From Candidatus Terraquivivens yellowstonensis (GTDB taxonomy: Archaea; Thermoproteota; Nitrososphaeria_A; Caldarchaeales; Wolframiiraptoraceae): a stretch of DNA of 64,000 bases. Under the pieces are notes generated by a model. The model saw only the letters and a program-made list of their open reading frames with translations, did no database searches and was not told the DNA's origin. Below, piece by piece: positions 18,135 to 26,149 of the stretch. Position numbers and translations under genes: made by a program. Within the stretch, counting starts at the first letter, position 1. The number at the start of each line of letters is the position of its first letter. The DNA lies in contig JAKCEW010000001.1 in the NCBI GenBank assembly GCA_023539445.1, forward strand, positions 177,503 to 241,502, written 5' to 3'.

Positions 18135-18160
18135 TGGGCATAACTCGCGTATAATGCCCA
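18135..18160. promoter_or_regulatory. Inverted repeat upstream of the isoprenoid-synthase-like gene
   Basis: TGGGCAT and ATGCCCA form a perfect 7-bp inverted repeat separated by 12 bp. It lies about 33-58 bp upstream of the TATA element of the 18226 gene. It could be an operator for that gene or a shared site with the divergent cdvC. Confidence 0.3.
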
Positions 18161-18192
18161 TGTATAACCGTTAATATGCGCGGGTTGTGCAA

Positions 18193-18201
18193 TTTTATAT
18201 A
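18193..18201 (+). promoter_or_regulatory. TATA box for the 18226 gene
   Basis: TTTTATATA lies 25-33 bp before the ATG at 18226, which predicts a leaderless or near-leaderless transcript starting at the gene. Confidence 0.5.
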
Positions 18202-18225
18202 GTTTTTTAACAAAATCATGTCGTT

Positions 18226-19560
18226 ATGATGGAACAGTACGAGGCAATTAAACGTCGACTCAAGTTCAGACGGGACCTGATTCATAAGAAGCATGAGACT
18301 CCACAGTTGGAGAAAAAATGCCGAGAAGAGGGTCTAAATTTTCTATACAAACTCTCGGCCCTAGCTTTCTTGGTTAGTTTCAATAAACACCCCTCACTCA
18401 GGATGAGAAATACTCTGTCAACAATCTTGGAGCTTTTGGAAGTGTACGAATATATGCTACGCGGTCTATCTAGGAACCCGCTTTGTTTGAATTATGAGAG
18501 ACTCCTCGGACTAGGCTACATGAAACGAAAGCACTGGGTATATGCCGCCTACATAGGCTTAATAAGCTCGCTACCGGTTTTGTACAAGGTTAGCCCTTAC
18601 AACGACATTATCCGTGCAGCTATAGCAAAAACATCTTTTGGTACCAGCGTAAAACTGCTCGATAACCTAAATGATAACGTTCATGAGTTGGATGTAGCGC
18701 TTACATCTCTAAGAAATCTATTATCCGCCTACACTAGAGGTGTGTACGAGCCAAACGTAGATCGTGAGAATGAGGTGGCGAGAGCTGAGAATTCCGCATT
18801 AGAGATCGGGACTTGGATATACGCGATGATTAACGCGAATGGAAGCAAGCCGAACGATACGTTTGAAATCTACGTTAAAGACGTCAGAAAATTAATAATG
18901 GGACAAATAGATTCTCTATCGCATAAGGATAAAAAAAGGAGCGAAATACCTACGATGAAAGATTACATGGAATATATTTTAGAGAAGAACATAGGCGACG
19001 TTTGGTTCGATATAGATCTCTGTTTCTTCGAGAAAGGATTAGGTGGTTTAACGTCCGGTGAAATGACGGCTCTCACGTTGGTGAAACAAGGTGTGTCATT
19101 AGTGTTCAAAGCGGCAGGATTATACGATGACGTCGTGGACGCTTACGATGATATAACATCGAACTCCATTAATAGTGCTATACTTCTCGCCATAGAAAGA
19201 GGTCTGTTATCGTATGATGATCTCCGTGTAATTGAACCAGCAAGGACTTTCAAAATACTTTCAAAGGCTGGAATTTTTAACGATATAATTAGAATGGGTG
19301 ACGCTATGCATGTAGCAGGTTTAAACATGATAAAGGAGGGTCTAAAATATCCAGTCGGTCAGCTTATAGATGGTGACGCGCTATTAAACATATGCGACTT
19401 CATCCGACTCTTTTCTATAAGAAAGTACTTGATAAGGGAGAAGAAATTCCGTCAATCGTTGGCATTTATAAGATCTCCAAATCCATCCACTACGCTTCCG
19501 AAGGACTTAAGTTTGCTATGGAATACAATAAGAGAAAAATCCATGCAGGTGTGCCATTAA
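18226..19560 (+). CDS. Candidate class I isoprenoid-synthase-fold protein, divergent
   Basis: I do not recognise a named family with certainty. The 444-aa protein is almost entirely helical and has two Asp-rich motifs of the DxxxD type: DNLND at 146-150 (with Asp156 nearby) and DDVVDAYDD at 301-309. They are ~155 residues apart, the spacing expected for magnesium-diphosphate sites in trans-isoprenyl/squalene/phytoene/terpene synthases. The second motif is followed by TSNSINSAILLAIERG, resembling the region after the second motif in that fold. The first ~120 residues are an extra helical region. It is followed by the V4R protein 63 bp downstream. An isoprenoid-related function is a hypothesis; it could be a non-catalytic relative. 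Confidence 0.45.
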   Translation: MMEQYEAIKRRLKFRRDLIHKKHETPQLEKKCREEGLNFLYKLSALAFLVSFNKHPSLRMRNTLSTILELLEVYEYMLRGLSRNPLCLNYERLLGLGYMKRKHWVYAAYIGLISSLPVLYKVSPYNDIIRAAIAKTSFGTSVKLLDNLNDNVHELDVALTSLRNLLSAYTRGVYEPNVDRENEVARAENSALEIGTWIYAMINANGSKPNDTFEIYVKDVRKLIMGQIDSLSHKDKKRSEIPTMKDYMEYILEKNIGDVWFDIDLCFFEKGLGGLTSGEMTALTLVKQGVSLVFKAAGLYDDVVDAYDDITSNSINSAILLAIERGLLSYDDLRVIEPARTFKILSKAGIFNDIIRMGDAMHVAGLNMIKEGLKYPVGQLIDGDALLNICDFIRLFSIRKYLIREKKFRQSLAFIRSPNPSTTLPKDLSLLWNTIREKSMQVCH

Positions 19561-19623
19561 AAGGTGTTTATACGCGGATTTGATAAAAAAGATAAATCCT
19601 ACTAATTATTTTATGTTACGAAG

Positions 19624-21066
19624 ATGAAAAAATTTTTTGTGGGGCACGAAATATTTGATGAAATAGCTGACATTTATTATGGCTCAGCGATACTTGTTTT
19701 GGATGACGGATACGGTGAAGCATTACGTCTTCTCATGAACTTGGTGAAGACCCAAAGACCAATGAGGTTAATGACCGGATGGACTCACTCGCCAGCGGAA
19801 AATGTGAGATTTATAACACCATCGAGTCTGAACGATGTAAGTATAGCAGTTAACGAATTGAGGAGAGGCGCCCAAGAGAGTGTGCTGATCCACGAATATT
19901 TGCCAGACATTTTAATAAAGTACGAGCATGACACAATATTGAAGCTGCTGGAAACATGGAAGCACGAAATACAAAACAACAGGACTGTTGAGTTCTACTT
20001 GCTACCAAAAGGAGCTTTTCCCGAGATGGAGAAAAAGATTCTGGCAATTTTTGATGGAGGTCTAGAAGTCAGGTTATCGCATGCAAAAAGGTTGAGCGTG
20101 CACGAATTCGTACTTATAAAATGTTGTCGTCCAGAATGGAATTTAAGACCTGTGAGATACGAATACAAGGATGATAGAGTTTTGATAGAATGGTATGGCG
20201 AGATGACCGACAAGTTGATACGGCTCTCGCCCGAAATGGTGGACGAAAAAATAAGATATTATAAGGCGAACATCAACCGTTTGAAATTAAAAATAGTACG
20301 TAAAGAATTGACGGAACCTATTACGGAATACTTATGGCTTTTTTCATATTTCGATGACGCTTCCCTTCTTGACGTTAAGCTACTCTTCCCTGAAAACTTC
20401 GATAATTTGTTAAAGAAAATAGCCGTCTGGGAATTACAAGGATACCTGCGCGTCATTGAGTTTGAAGGAGAACCAACTAAATATATTGAGCCAGTAAAGA
20501 ATGAGCAGATGAGTTTTAAGACGAGACTCGCTTTGAGATTGCCTCCATGGTTCTTCTTCAGATTTCTGGGCATAAAGGAAGGTGCAAGAGTTCCGGGTAG
20601 CGTTTATAACATAGAAGGAAAAGTCATGCTCGAATTCATAAAGAACTTGGTTTGTGGTGATGAGACCGAATACAAGGAGGCGATTGAAAGGTTGATGAAG
20701 ATTAAGGAGGATTTTCATCAGATAATAGGTAGACAGAGGGCCTTAGAAGCAATTCGAGAAATAGGCGAAAACCCGATGAAGAAACTTGACGTGAAATACT
20801 TACCAAAAATAATGATGTTAACACTTTACTTCGGATTTAGGTTAAAATGCGAGGTGGAAACAGTCAGTAGCAATGTTTTCAGAGTAAGGGTTCCTGATTG
20901 CTTCCTTTGTAAAGACGCAGTATCTGAAATTCCAATATGCGCGGCCATTACTGGAGCTCTCTCAGGGGCAGCCTCTGTTGTATTCAAGGAGCCAGTACAT
21001 GCAAAAGAGATAAAGTGTAAAGCTACTGGGCATGATGAATGCGTATTCGAACTTAGGGTCGGTTAA
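19624..21066 (+). CDS. Multi-domain protein with C-terminal V4R domain
   Basis: 480-aa protein. Residues ~1-150 look like an alpha/beta domain (ILVLDDGYGEALRLLMNLV, then SVLIHEYLPDILIKY) reminiscent of a RecA/KaiC-type fold lacking a Walker A. Residues ~215-310 are helical, perhaps a winged helix. Residues ~320-480 form a V4R domain, with the Cys-rich end FLCKDAVSEIPICAAITGALSGAA and KCKATGHDECVFEL. V4R domains bind small hydrophobic or aromatic ligands, and sometimes metal, and act in regulation or tetrapyrrole chemistry. It lies 63 bp after the isoprenoid-synthase-like gene and overlaps the convergent HAD gene by 14 bp. Confidence 0.65.
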   Translation: MKKFFVGHEIFDEIADIYYGSAILVLDDGYGEALRLLMNLVKTQRPMRLMTGWTHSPAENVRFITPSSLNDVSIAVNELRRGAQESVLIHEYLPDILIKYEHDTILKLLETWKHEIQNNRTVEFYLLPKGAFPEMEKKILAIFDGGLEVRLSHAKRLSVHEFVLIKCCRPEWNLRPVRYEYKDDRVLIEWYGEMTDKLIRLSPEMVDEKIRYYKANINRLKLKIVRKELTEPITEYLWLFSYFDDASLLDVKLLFPENFDNLLKKIAVWELQGYLRVIEFEGEPTKYIEPVKNEQMSFKTRLALRLPPWFFFRFLGIKEGARVPGSVYNIEGKVMLEFIKNLVCGDETEYKEAIERLMKIKEDFHQIIGRQRALEAIREIGENPMKKLDVKYLPKIMMLTLYFGFRLKCEVETVSSNVFRVRVPDCFLCKDAVSEIPICAAITGALSGAASVVFKEPVHAKEIKCKATGHDECVFELRVG

Positions 21067-21787
21067 TACCAATTATATTCAAAATATCCATGAGGTTTCT
21101 GGACTTGATGACATAGTGAGCGTTTTTCTTTACATGCCTTTTAGCAAGCCAGAGTATTAGACGTAATTTTGCTTGTTCAAAAGTATTCAATTTTAACTTT
21201 AGGAGTTCACGCTCTAAACATCCTGAGTCAAACATTATGCTTGTACCTACAAGCCTAAATAGCGGTATATTAGAAGCATCATCTCCAATAGCGGCGCACT
21301 CGCTAAGCAAAATACCGTGCCGCGAGGCTATCTCGGAAAGGATTCTGCCCTTGTTCTCGAAGTTAACTATAGGGTGCTCTATGTTAACAAAGACTCCGTT
21401 TTCGATCCTTACATGTGTACCAACAAAAAAATCAAGCCCAAGCCTCTTCCCCAAAATCTCCAGAAAATACTGAGAAGCGCCAGTGCTTATAGTTCCTACA
21501 ATTATGCCCTTATCCTTCATAATCCTTACAGCCTCTTCTGCACCACGCATTAATGGAACTTGCATAAGCAAATTCTTAACGTATTCCTCTTTAACACCAA
21601 TGAATAGTTGTAATGCTTTCTCCATCGCTTGATTAAAGTTTATTTTTGAGGTCACAAGGTCTTTATATATTGAGATAAGTTTATCACCGAAGCCAAGCCG
21701 CTCGGCAACGAAGATGGATACGTAACCATCAACCAAAACGCCATCACAATCAAACACGACGAGTTTAGGTATAGTTTTTCTTAACAC
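21053..21787 (-). CDS. HAD-superfamily phosphatase, SerB-like
   Basis: Magnesium-dependent phosphohydrolase. HAD motif I is FDCDGVLVDG (nucleophile Asp13, acid Asp15), motif II the Thr/Ser in GTISTGASQYF, motif III Lys in NKGRIL, and motif IV IGDDASNIPLF. The helical cap between motifs I and II resembles phosphoserine phosphatase. 244 aa. Substrate unknown. Convergent with the V4R gene (14-bp overlap). Confidence 0.75.
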   Translation of the reverse strand: MLRKTIPKLVVFDCDGVLVDGYVSIFVAERLGFGDKLISIYKDLVTSKINFNQAMEKALQLFIGVKEEYVKNLLMQVPLMRGAEEAVRIMKDKGIIVGTISTGASQYFLEILGKRLGLDFFVGTHVRIENGVFVNIEHPIVNFENKGRILSEIASRHGILLSECAAIGDDASNIPLFRLVGTSIMFDSGCLERELLKLKLNTFEQAKLRLILWLAKRHVKKNAHYVIKSRNLMDILNIIGINRP

Positions 21788-21963
21788 GGGCGTTCACTTT
21801 TTACACGCATGCATGATATTTATTTTTATTTTTACCAATAACAGAGAGAATCGCGTAACCAGTAAGACCTCCAGCAAAGTTCTGTAATATCTACAATAAT
21901 GCAGGTGGTGAACCATGGACGAATCAAGCCGCCTTTTCTTTATCACCTCTTTTTTAATGAAAA

Positions 21964-22038
21964 TGGGGCCGCTGGGATTCGAACCCAGGACCTCCTGGGC
22001 CCAAGCCAGGTGTCATAACCATGCTAGACTACGGCCCC
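21964..22038 (-). tRNA. tRNA-Pro(TGG)
   Basis: Full cloverleaf of 75 nt without intron: acceptor GGGGCCG/CGGCCCC, D arm GTCT...TGAC, anticodon stem CCTGG/CCAGG with loop CTTGGGC giving anticodon TGG, T arm CTGGG/CCCAG. Discriminator A, CCA not encoded. A TTAATAAA box lies upstream on the minus strand near 22065. It shares most of its sequence outside the anticodon arm with the intron-bearing tRNA-Pro(GGG) at 4065. Confidence 0.95.
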
Positions 22039-22216
22039 TAAGAGTCTTACTCATAGCAGCTTTATTAATCCTTTTACGCGATAGTCCCTTTTGAGTTATG
22101 TATTTTAATGCCAAATATTCATAGCAGATTTCGCATCATTTTACACCAAAAAATGAACCCTATTTTGGGAAAATATTGTACTAAAGGTTAAATACTATCT
22201 TTGCTAAAATTTTTAT

Positions 22217-22441
22217 GTGACGCTCACAAGCATTACAAAAATTCAAAGGAAGCCAGCTTACGATAAAAGGACCGGGAAAAAATACGAGTATCATGTAATA
22301 GCAATACCTAGAGCGATCTCAGAGGACAGTCAGTATCCTTTTAATGTCGGTGAAAAAGTAAAGATCAGCGTAGAACCAAACAAGAAGAAAATTATAATAG
22401 TCAAGCTCAAAGAGTCGGCTCCAAAAAGAAAAAAGGGTTAG
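22217..22441 (+). CDS. Small basic hypothetical protein
   Basis: 74-aa Lys-rich protein starting with GTG. The pattern IAIPRAISEDSQYPFNVGEKVKISVEPNKKKIIIVKL resembles a swapped-hairpin AbrB-like or small beta-barrel protein, ending in a basic tail KRKKG. A DNA- or RNA-binding role is possible but not shown. It sits between tRNA-Pro(TGG) and tRNA-Ile(GAT), both on the opposite strand. Confidence 0.55.
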   Translation: MTLTSITKIQRKPAYDKRTGKKYEYHVIAIPRAISEDSQYPFNVGEKVKISVEPNKKKIIIVKLKESAPKRKKG

Positions 22442-22462
22442 TGTTGTTAGCTAGGGAAATGA

Positions 22463-22558
22463 TGGGACCGGTGGGATTCGAACCCACGACCTTTCGGTTA
22501 TCAGCCTCGTCGCCGCTTTAACGGCTCGAACGCTCTAACCATGCTGAGCTACGGTCCC
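22463..22558 (-). tRNA. tRNA-Ile(GAT) with a ~21-nt intron in the anticodon stem
   Basis: Acceptor GGGACCG/CGGTCCC, D arm GCTC...GAGC and T arm GTGGG/CCCAC are standard. The anticodon loop CTGATAA with 3' stem CCGAA gives anticodon GAT. The 5' half of the stem reads TTCG, then ~21 extra nt, then G, so the insert interrupts the stem near position 30/31 and not the canonical 37/38 site. Span 96 nt, mature 75 nt. The splice point is ambiguous by one G. Confidence 0.9.
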
Positions 22559-22707
22559 TGATATTGTTCTACCTAACGGCTGATTTTTAAGTTTTCAGAT
22601 AAACATAATATTCCTTTCCACTAAAGATAGGTTACCAGCCATAAACAAATGAAAAGTATAAAACTTCTGCGGCTAATGTTGCTACGATTAAATTAGGTGT
22701 ATGATGA

Positions 22708-23343
22708 ATGCGCCTACTTAAGGTTAGCAGAGAAGCGATAAGGTTGGCCTCTATTATAGTTAAAGATGGCGGTCTTGTAGTATATCCTACCGATACGGTC
22801 TACGGTCTGGGATGTAATCCATTCGATGATGCAGCAGTTTCTAGGGTTTTCTTATTGAAAGGACGCGGAGATATTCCAGTTCCAATACTGGGCGACTCCA
22901 TAGAAAGCCTTGAGAAGATAGCGAAGTTTGACGACGTCGCTTACGAATTTTGCTTAATATTTTGGCCGGGAGCGTTATCGGTCGTCTTACCAAAAAAATT
23001 ACCGCTAGAAAAGGTAACGTGCGGAAGCCCAACGGTTGCCGTGAGGATTCCGGCGAGTCAGGCCGCGATAGAACTGGCAAGACTTTCAGGGGGTTTACTC
23101 GTTGGAACCAGTGCAAATATCAGTGGTATGCCGCCAGCTTGTGACGTCTCAGAGTTGGATAAACGTGTGGCAGAAGGTGTTGATATAGTGTTGGATGGAG
23201 GGAGGTGCCTCCATTGCGTAGCTTCAACCATAGTAAAAATAGAGGATAGAACCATAAAGGTGTTAAGGGAAGGTGCCATATCTTTAAACATGATAAAGGA
23301 GAGGGTCGCCAAAGCAGGACTTAATGTAAAATTCGTTGAGTGA
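22708..23343 (+). CDS. tsaC: L-threonylcarbamoyladenylate synthase
   Basis: Makes threonylcarbamoyl-AMP from threonine, bicarbonate and ATP, the first step of t6A37 tRNA modification. YrdC-fold motifs: VYPTDTVYGLGCNPFD near the N-terminus, RVFLLKGRGDIPVPIL, and GTSANISG. At 211 aa it has the YrdC core but not the extra Sua5 domain. Convergent with cgi121, another t6A gene, with stop codons adjacent. Confidence 0.9.
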   Translation: MRLLKVSREAIRLASIIVKDGGLVVYPTDTVYGLGCNPFDDAAVSRVFLLKGRGDIPVPILGDSIESLEKIAKFDDVAYEFCLIFWPGALSVVLPKKLPLEKVTCGSPTVAVRIPASQAAIELARLSGGLLVGTSANISGMPPACDVSELDKRVAEGVDIVLDGGRCLHCVASTIVKIEDRTIKVLREGAISLNMIKERVAKAGLNVKFVE

Positions 23344-23922
23344 TTATCTGGATAAGAGCGAAATGGCAACTTTTTCTATTAAAAAAAGCTCGAGGGCTTT
23401 AAACTTACTATCAGCCTGTATGGACCTTAAGGCCTGATCGGGCACCTCATAAATTTTCGACAATTCGTCGAGTATGTAAGTGTTCTGGTTGTCAATAAAC
23501 GATACTAGCTTACAACCCAATAATGCCTCAAGTCTTGACTTTGCCGCCTCGATATCTTCTGCATTCTTTGATACGATGCAGACACCAACCCTCTCGGTTT
23601 CGTAAGATATACCCACGAGCTCTATCGCCCTACTTATTTGGTCTTGAGCCGATAATCTAACGAGGAATTCTACCTCGAGCCTCTTGGCAACGTTCATTTT
23701 GGACTCCCACGCAGTTATTGCTGCACTTACCGCGGCTGCCACGTAAAGAGCAGATATTACTCTATTGGCGTTAAAGAACTGACAAATGGATGGTCTTAGC
23801 AACTCGTAAACTTCATTTAATCTCTCTAAAAGTTTTCTCAAGTCTTGCTTTTCTATCTTCGTTTCATAGACTCCGACAAGTAAGTCAGAGGTGGCCGTAA
23901 AATAGCTCAACTTAACCACCAT
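23344..23922 (-). CDS. cgi121: KEOPS complex subunit Cgi121
   Basis: Subunit of the KEOPS complex (with Kae1, Bud32, Pcc1) that transfers threonylcarbamoyl to A37; Cgi121 binds the tRNA 3' end. The diagnostic C-terminal half, RVGVCIVSKNAEDIEAAKSRLEALLGC (about residues 111-137), is present, as is the IEKVAISLL helix that contacts Bud32. 192 aa. Overlaps the ubiquitin-like gene by 11 bp upstream and abuts convergent tsaC. Confidence 0.75.
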   Translation of the reverse strand: MVVKLSYFTATSDLLVGVYETKIEKQDLRKLLERLNEVYELLRPSICQFFNANRVISALYVAAAVSAAITAWESKMNVAKRLEVEFLVRLSAQDQISRAIELVGISYETERVGVCIVSKNAEDIEAAKSRLEALLGCKLVSFIDNQNTYILDELSKIYEVPDQALRSIQADSKFKALELFLIEKVAISLLSR

Positions 23923-24178
23923 GGATTACGGGTATTATCGTTAGCGTATCTCCATCCAAGACCAAAGTCTCTAAACCCTTGCTGAGCGAACGGACATCAG
24001 AGCCATTAAGTAGTACAAGGAAGCCCGGCCTAAGTTTTCCATCTTCTAATAAAATATCTTTTAATTCCTTGGGAAGTATCTTGAGCACTTCAATAATTGT
24101 CATATGTCCATCTATCTTAAGCTCGAGCATGTTTTTGCCCACGACAGACTTCACATGCCCTACTAGCTCCACCTTCAT
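23912..24178 (-). CDS. Ubiquitin-like MoaD/ThiS/SAMP-type protein
   Basis: 88-aa beta-grasp protein ending in Gly-Gly (VIHGG), the hallmark of sulfur carriers and archaeal ubiquitin-like modifiers. LNGSDVRSL and DGDTLTIIPVIHGG are the conserved C-terminal segments. It may donate sulfur (molybdopterin, thiamine or tRNA thiolation) or be conjugated to proteins. Translationally coupled to cgi121. No E1-like enzyme is in the window, so the pathway is undecided. Confidence 0.8.
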   Translation of the reverse strand: MKVELVGHVKSVVGKNMLELKIDGHMTIIEVLKILPKELKDILLEDGKLRPGFLVLLNGSDVRSLSKGLETLVLDGDTLTIIPVIHGG

Positions 24179-24207
24179 ATGAATCGCACCACTACGAGGT
24201 TAGGTTT

Positions 24208-24266
24208 TCAGTGAGGTGTATGTTCTTCATAGAGCTTGCGCTCTCGGTGCAGGTCAGCCTCATCAC
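24208..24266 (-). ncRNA. Candidate C/D box small RNA
   Basis: On the minus strand, a box C (GTGATGA) and a box D (CTGA) frame a 59-nt element, the normal size for archaeal C/D guide RNAs. A C'-like TATGAAG lies before a ~13-nt segment ending at box D. Box D' is weak (CCGA), and no terminal stem is evident. It lies between rps17e and the ubiquitin-like gene. Weak evidence. Confidence 0.3.
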
Positions 24267-24288
24267 ACACTAAAAAATTGTACAGGTC

Positions 24289-24549
24289 TTATTTTGGTTT
24301 TTCGGAAGTAACGTCAGCTTGGGCTGCAGCGCTCTCCGCCTTCAGTTCGGCCTCTTTTTTTGCCTGTAGCTTAACCAGTGATGTGAGATATCCAGCAATG
24401 CGGTTCGCTAGCCTCTTAGAAACCCCGCTCACGAATACTTCTCGCACGAGTTGTTTGTTCTTCTCAAAATCCATGCTTACCCTATCTTGGTAAAGCTCCA
24501 AGATTTCTTTGGCGAGCCTTTTGACCTTCCTAGTCCTTACCTTGCCCAT
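24289..24549 (-). CDS. rps17e: Ribosomal protein S17e
   Basis: Small-subunit ribosomal protein found in archaea and eukaryotes. MGKVRTRKVKRLAKEIL at the N-terminus and FEKNKQLVREV then SKRLANRIAGYLTSLVK are strongly conserved. I start at the ATG at 24549 (MGKVR), not the one five codons upstream at 24564. The C-terminal Ala/Glu-rich tail (residues ~64-86) is longer than in many orthologues. Confidence 0.93.
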   Translation of the reverse strand: MGKVRTRKVKRLAKEILELYQDRVSMDFEKNKQLVREVFVSGVSKRLANRIAGYLTSLVKLQAKKEAELKAESAAAQADVTSEKPK

Positions 24550-24594
24550 CTTAGACAATCCCAAAAATGACTAACTAAAAAATATAACGGAAGC

Positions 24595-25416
24595 TTACTC
24601 CCAACCCTTTGGGAGTTCGAGCTTGCCTTTTACGTGCCCCATTGGTATTAACTCCACTTTCTTTGAACTAGAAATCCCCAATACCCCCTTTTTAACTAAT
24701 GCCCTCCTGAGAAGTTGGATTGCCTTAGCAGGGTCGACACCTTTAGGACATACAGCGCTGCAGGAAGCTGCGAAGTGGCACCTCCAGCAACCATGCTCGG
24801 AATCTATAGCCTCGAGCCTTTGCTCGAAGCCAAGGTCTCTAGGGTCAGAGATAAATCGGTATGCCCTATTCAGAATCATTGGTCCAAGGTAAAGTGGGTC
24901 CGTTGCAGAAACCGGACATGCAGAGCTACACATCCCACATTCTATACAATCAGCAAACTGAATATATCCTAGAAGTTCCTCCTCTGTCTGCTTATATGTT
25001 CCGGTTGGGTTCAAAAGTTCCTCTACGTCGTGCCTGATTATGTAAGGCTTCACCTGCTTTTCTTTCTGGAAAAGTTCACTGAAGTCTGTTACGAGGTCTT
25101 TGATGATGCGGTAATTCTTGAGCGGTGCGACTTTTATGACGTCGCTATTAAGCTCAAGGACTCTCGTGAAACAAGCAAGCATCTGTCTGTCGTTGATCAT
25201 CATACCACATGAACCGCAAACAGCCTGCCTGCATGAGTATCTAATGGTCAGTGTCGGATCCTGTTCTTCCTTTATCTTAAGCAAGGCATCGAGAACAGTC
25301 GTACTCTTGTTCACTTTTACCTTGTATTCTTGCCACCTCGGCACAAAGTCCGTCTTGGGATTGAACCTGAAAACCCTAAACTTTACCTCAACCTCCTTAT
25401 CGGTAGACATGCGCAC
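24595..25416 (-). CDS. sdhB: Succinate dehydrogenase iron-sulfur subunit
   Basis: Electron-transfer subunit linking the flavoprotein to the membrane. An N-terminal plant-type [2Fe-2S] domain carries SCRQAVCGSCGMMIN. The C-terminal domain has CIECGMCSSACP for [4Fe-4S] and CWRCHFAASCSAVCPKGVDP for the remaining clusters. 273 aa. Last gene of sdhA-C-D-B, directly adjacent to sdhD (no gap). Start either at 25416 or at the Met two codons later. Confidence 0.95.
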   Translation of the reverse strand: MRMSTDKEVEVKFRVFRFNPKTDFVPRWQEYKVKVNKSTTVLDALLKIKEEQDPTLTIRYSCRQAVCGSCGMMINDRQMLACFTRVLELNSDVIKVAPLKNYRIIKDLVTDFSELFQKEKQVKPYIIRHDVEELLNPTGTYKQTEEELLGYIQFADCIECGMCSSACPVSATDPLYLGPMILNRAYRFISDPRDLGFEQRLEAIDSEHGCWRCHFAASCSAVCPKGVDPAKAIQLLRRALVKKGVLGISSSKKVELIPMGHVKGKLELPKGWE

Positions 25417-25737
25417 TCACCCCACTGGCCAGAATAAGTTTAGGAAAACTTGTAGACCGTAAATGTATAGGGCTATGCCCACTAAGAATATTATCCATGT
25501 TATGGCCTTTGCGGCACATCTTCCGGGTATTAGCTCTATGAGTATTGCCCTAACGCCGTTTAGCATATGATATAGAAGTGCTGATAACAAGATGATAAGG
25601 TTCAAAGGATACAAGATGCTTTCATGTATGGCGGTACCGATACCCGGGAGGTTGTTCGCTACTAGATGAATGAATCCTGTTACCAGTATAATGAGACCAG
25701 AGACATAATGCAAGAACATCCTTTTTGACTCCTTCAA
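25417..25737 (-). CDS. sdhD: Succinate dehydrogenase membrane subunit (second)
   Basis: 106-aa membrane anchor with three predicted helices (about residues 9-28, 40-65, 78-100). The YHMLNGVR segment (residues ~56-63) is the conserved His-x3-Gly-x-Arg haem b/quinone region shared with the other anchor. Five bases separate it from the first anchor gene upstream. The C/D naming follows order only. Confidence 0.8.
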   Translation of the reverse strand: MKESKRMFLHYVSGLIILVTGFIHLVANNLPGIGTAIHESILYPLNLIILLSALLYHMLNGVRAILIELIPGRCAAKAITWIIFLVGIALYIYGLQVFLNLFWPVG

Positions 25738-25741
25738 AGAA

Positions 25742-26137
25742 TCACCCCGCCTGTATCACCAAAGCCACATAAGACCATATGAGGATGAATATCACGAACA
25801 AAGCGAGAATCACCATCACGAGATACCTCTGGGAGCCATAGAGCGTACCTTTCCGGTAAGGATATACCGCTCTAATAGGTCTTCCTATCAAAAAGCCATG
25901 TTCTGTCAGTACAAGTCTGAGCCCGTTTAGCGTATGGTATACTACGAAAATCCCTAAGATAACATCTCCCCATCCACCAGGATGCCAACCCGTGTACAAT
26001 AGGTGAACAAAAGCAAAGATCACAATGCCTATTCCACTTAACCTTTGCATGAGATAGAGAGCCCTTTCAACAGAGTAGCGCCTTAACCTGAACCATCCGC
26101 TCACACCTTCTCTATTCTCTTCATAAATTGCCAACAC
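25742..26137 (-). CDS. sdhC: Succinate dehydrogenase membrane subunit (first)
   Basis: 131-aa anchor of the succinate dehydrogenase complex. It has three helices, with the histidines HLLYTGWHPGG and VYHTLNGLRLVLTEHG. The last is the haem-ligating motif of type C/D subunits. N-terminal WFRLRRYSVERALYLMQRLSG is the usual cytoplasmic lead-in. Lies 12 bp after sdhA. Confidence 0.85.
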   Translation of the reverse strand: MLAIYEENREGVSGWFRLRRYSVERALYLMQRLSGIGIVIFAFVHLLYTGWHPGGWGDVILGIFVVYHTLNGLRLVLTEHGFLIGRPIRAVYPYRKGTLYGSQRYLVMVILALFVIFILIWSYVALVIQAG

Positions 26138-26149
26138 CCACTCACCTCC

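Noticed and set aside
21917-21963. GGTGGTGAACCATGG start-like site next to tRNA-Pro(TGG)
   Set aside because: The reading frame runs directly into the tRNA gene, so a protein is unlikely.
21964-22558. Clustered tRNAs as a mobile-element attachment site
   Set aside because: No integrase, direct repeat of a tRNA 3' end, or phage-like gene was found nearby.
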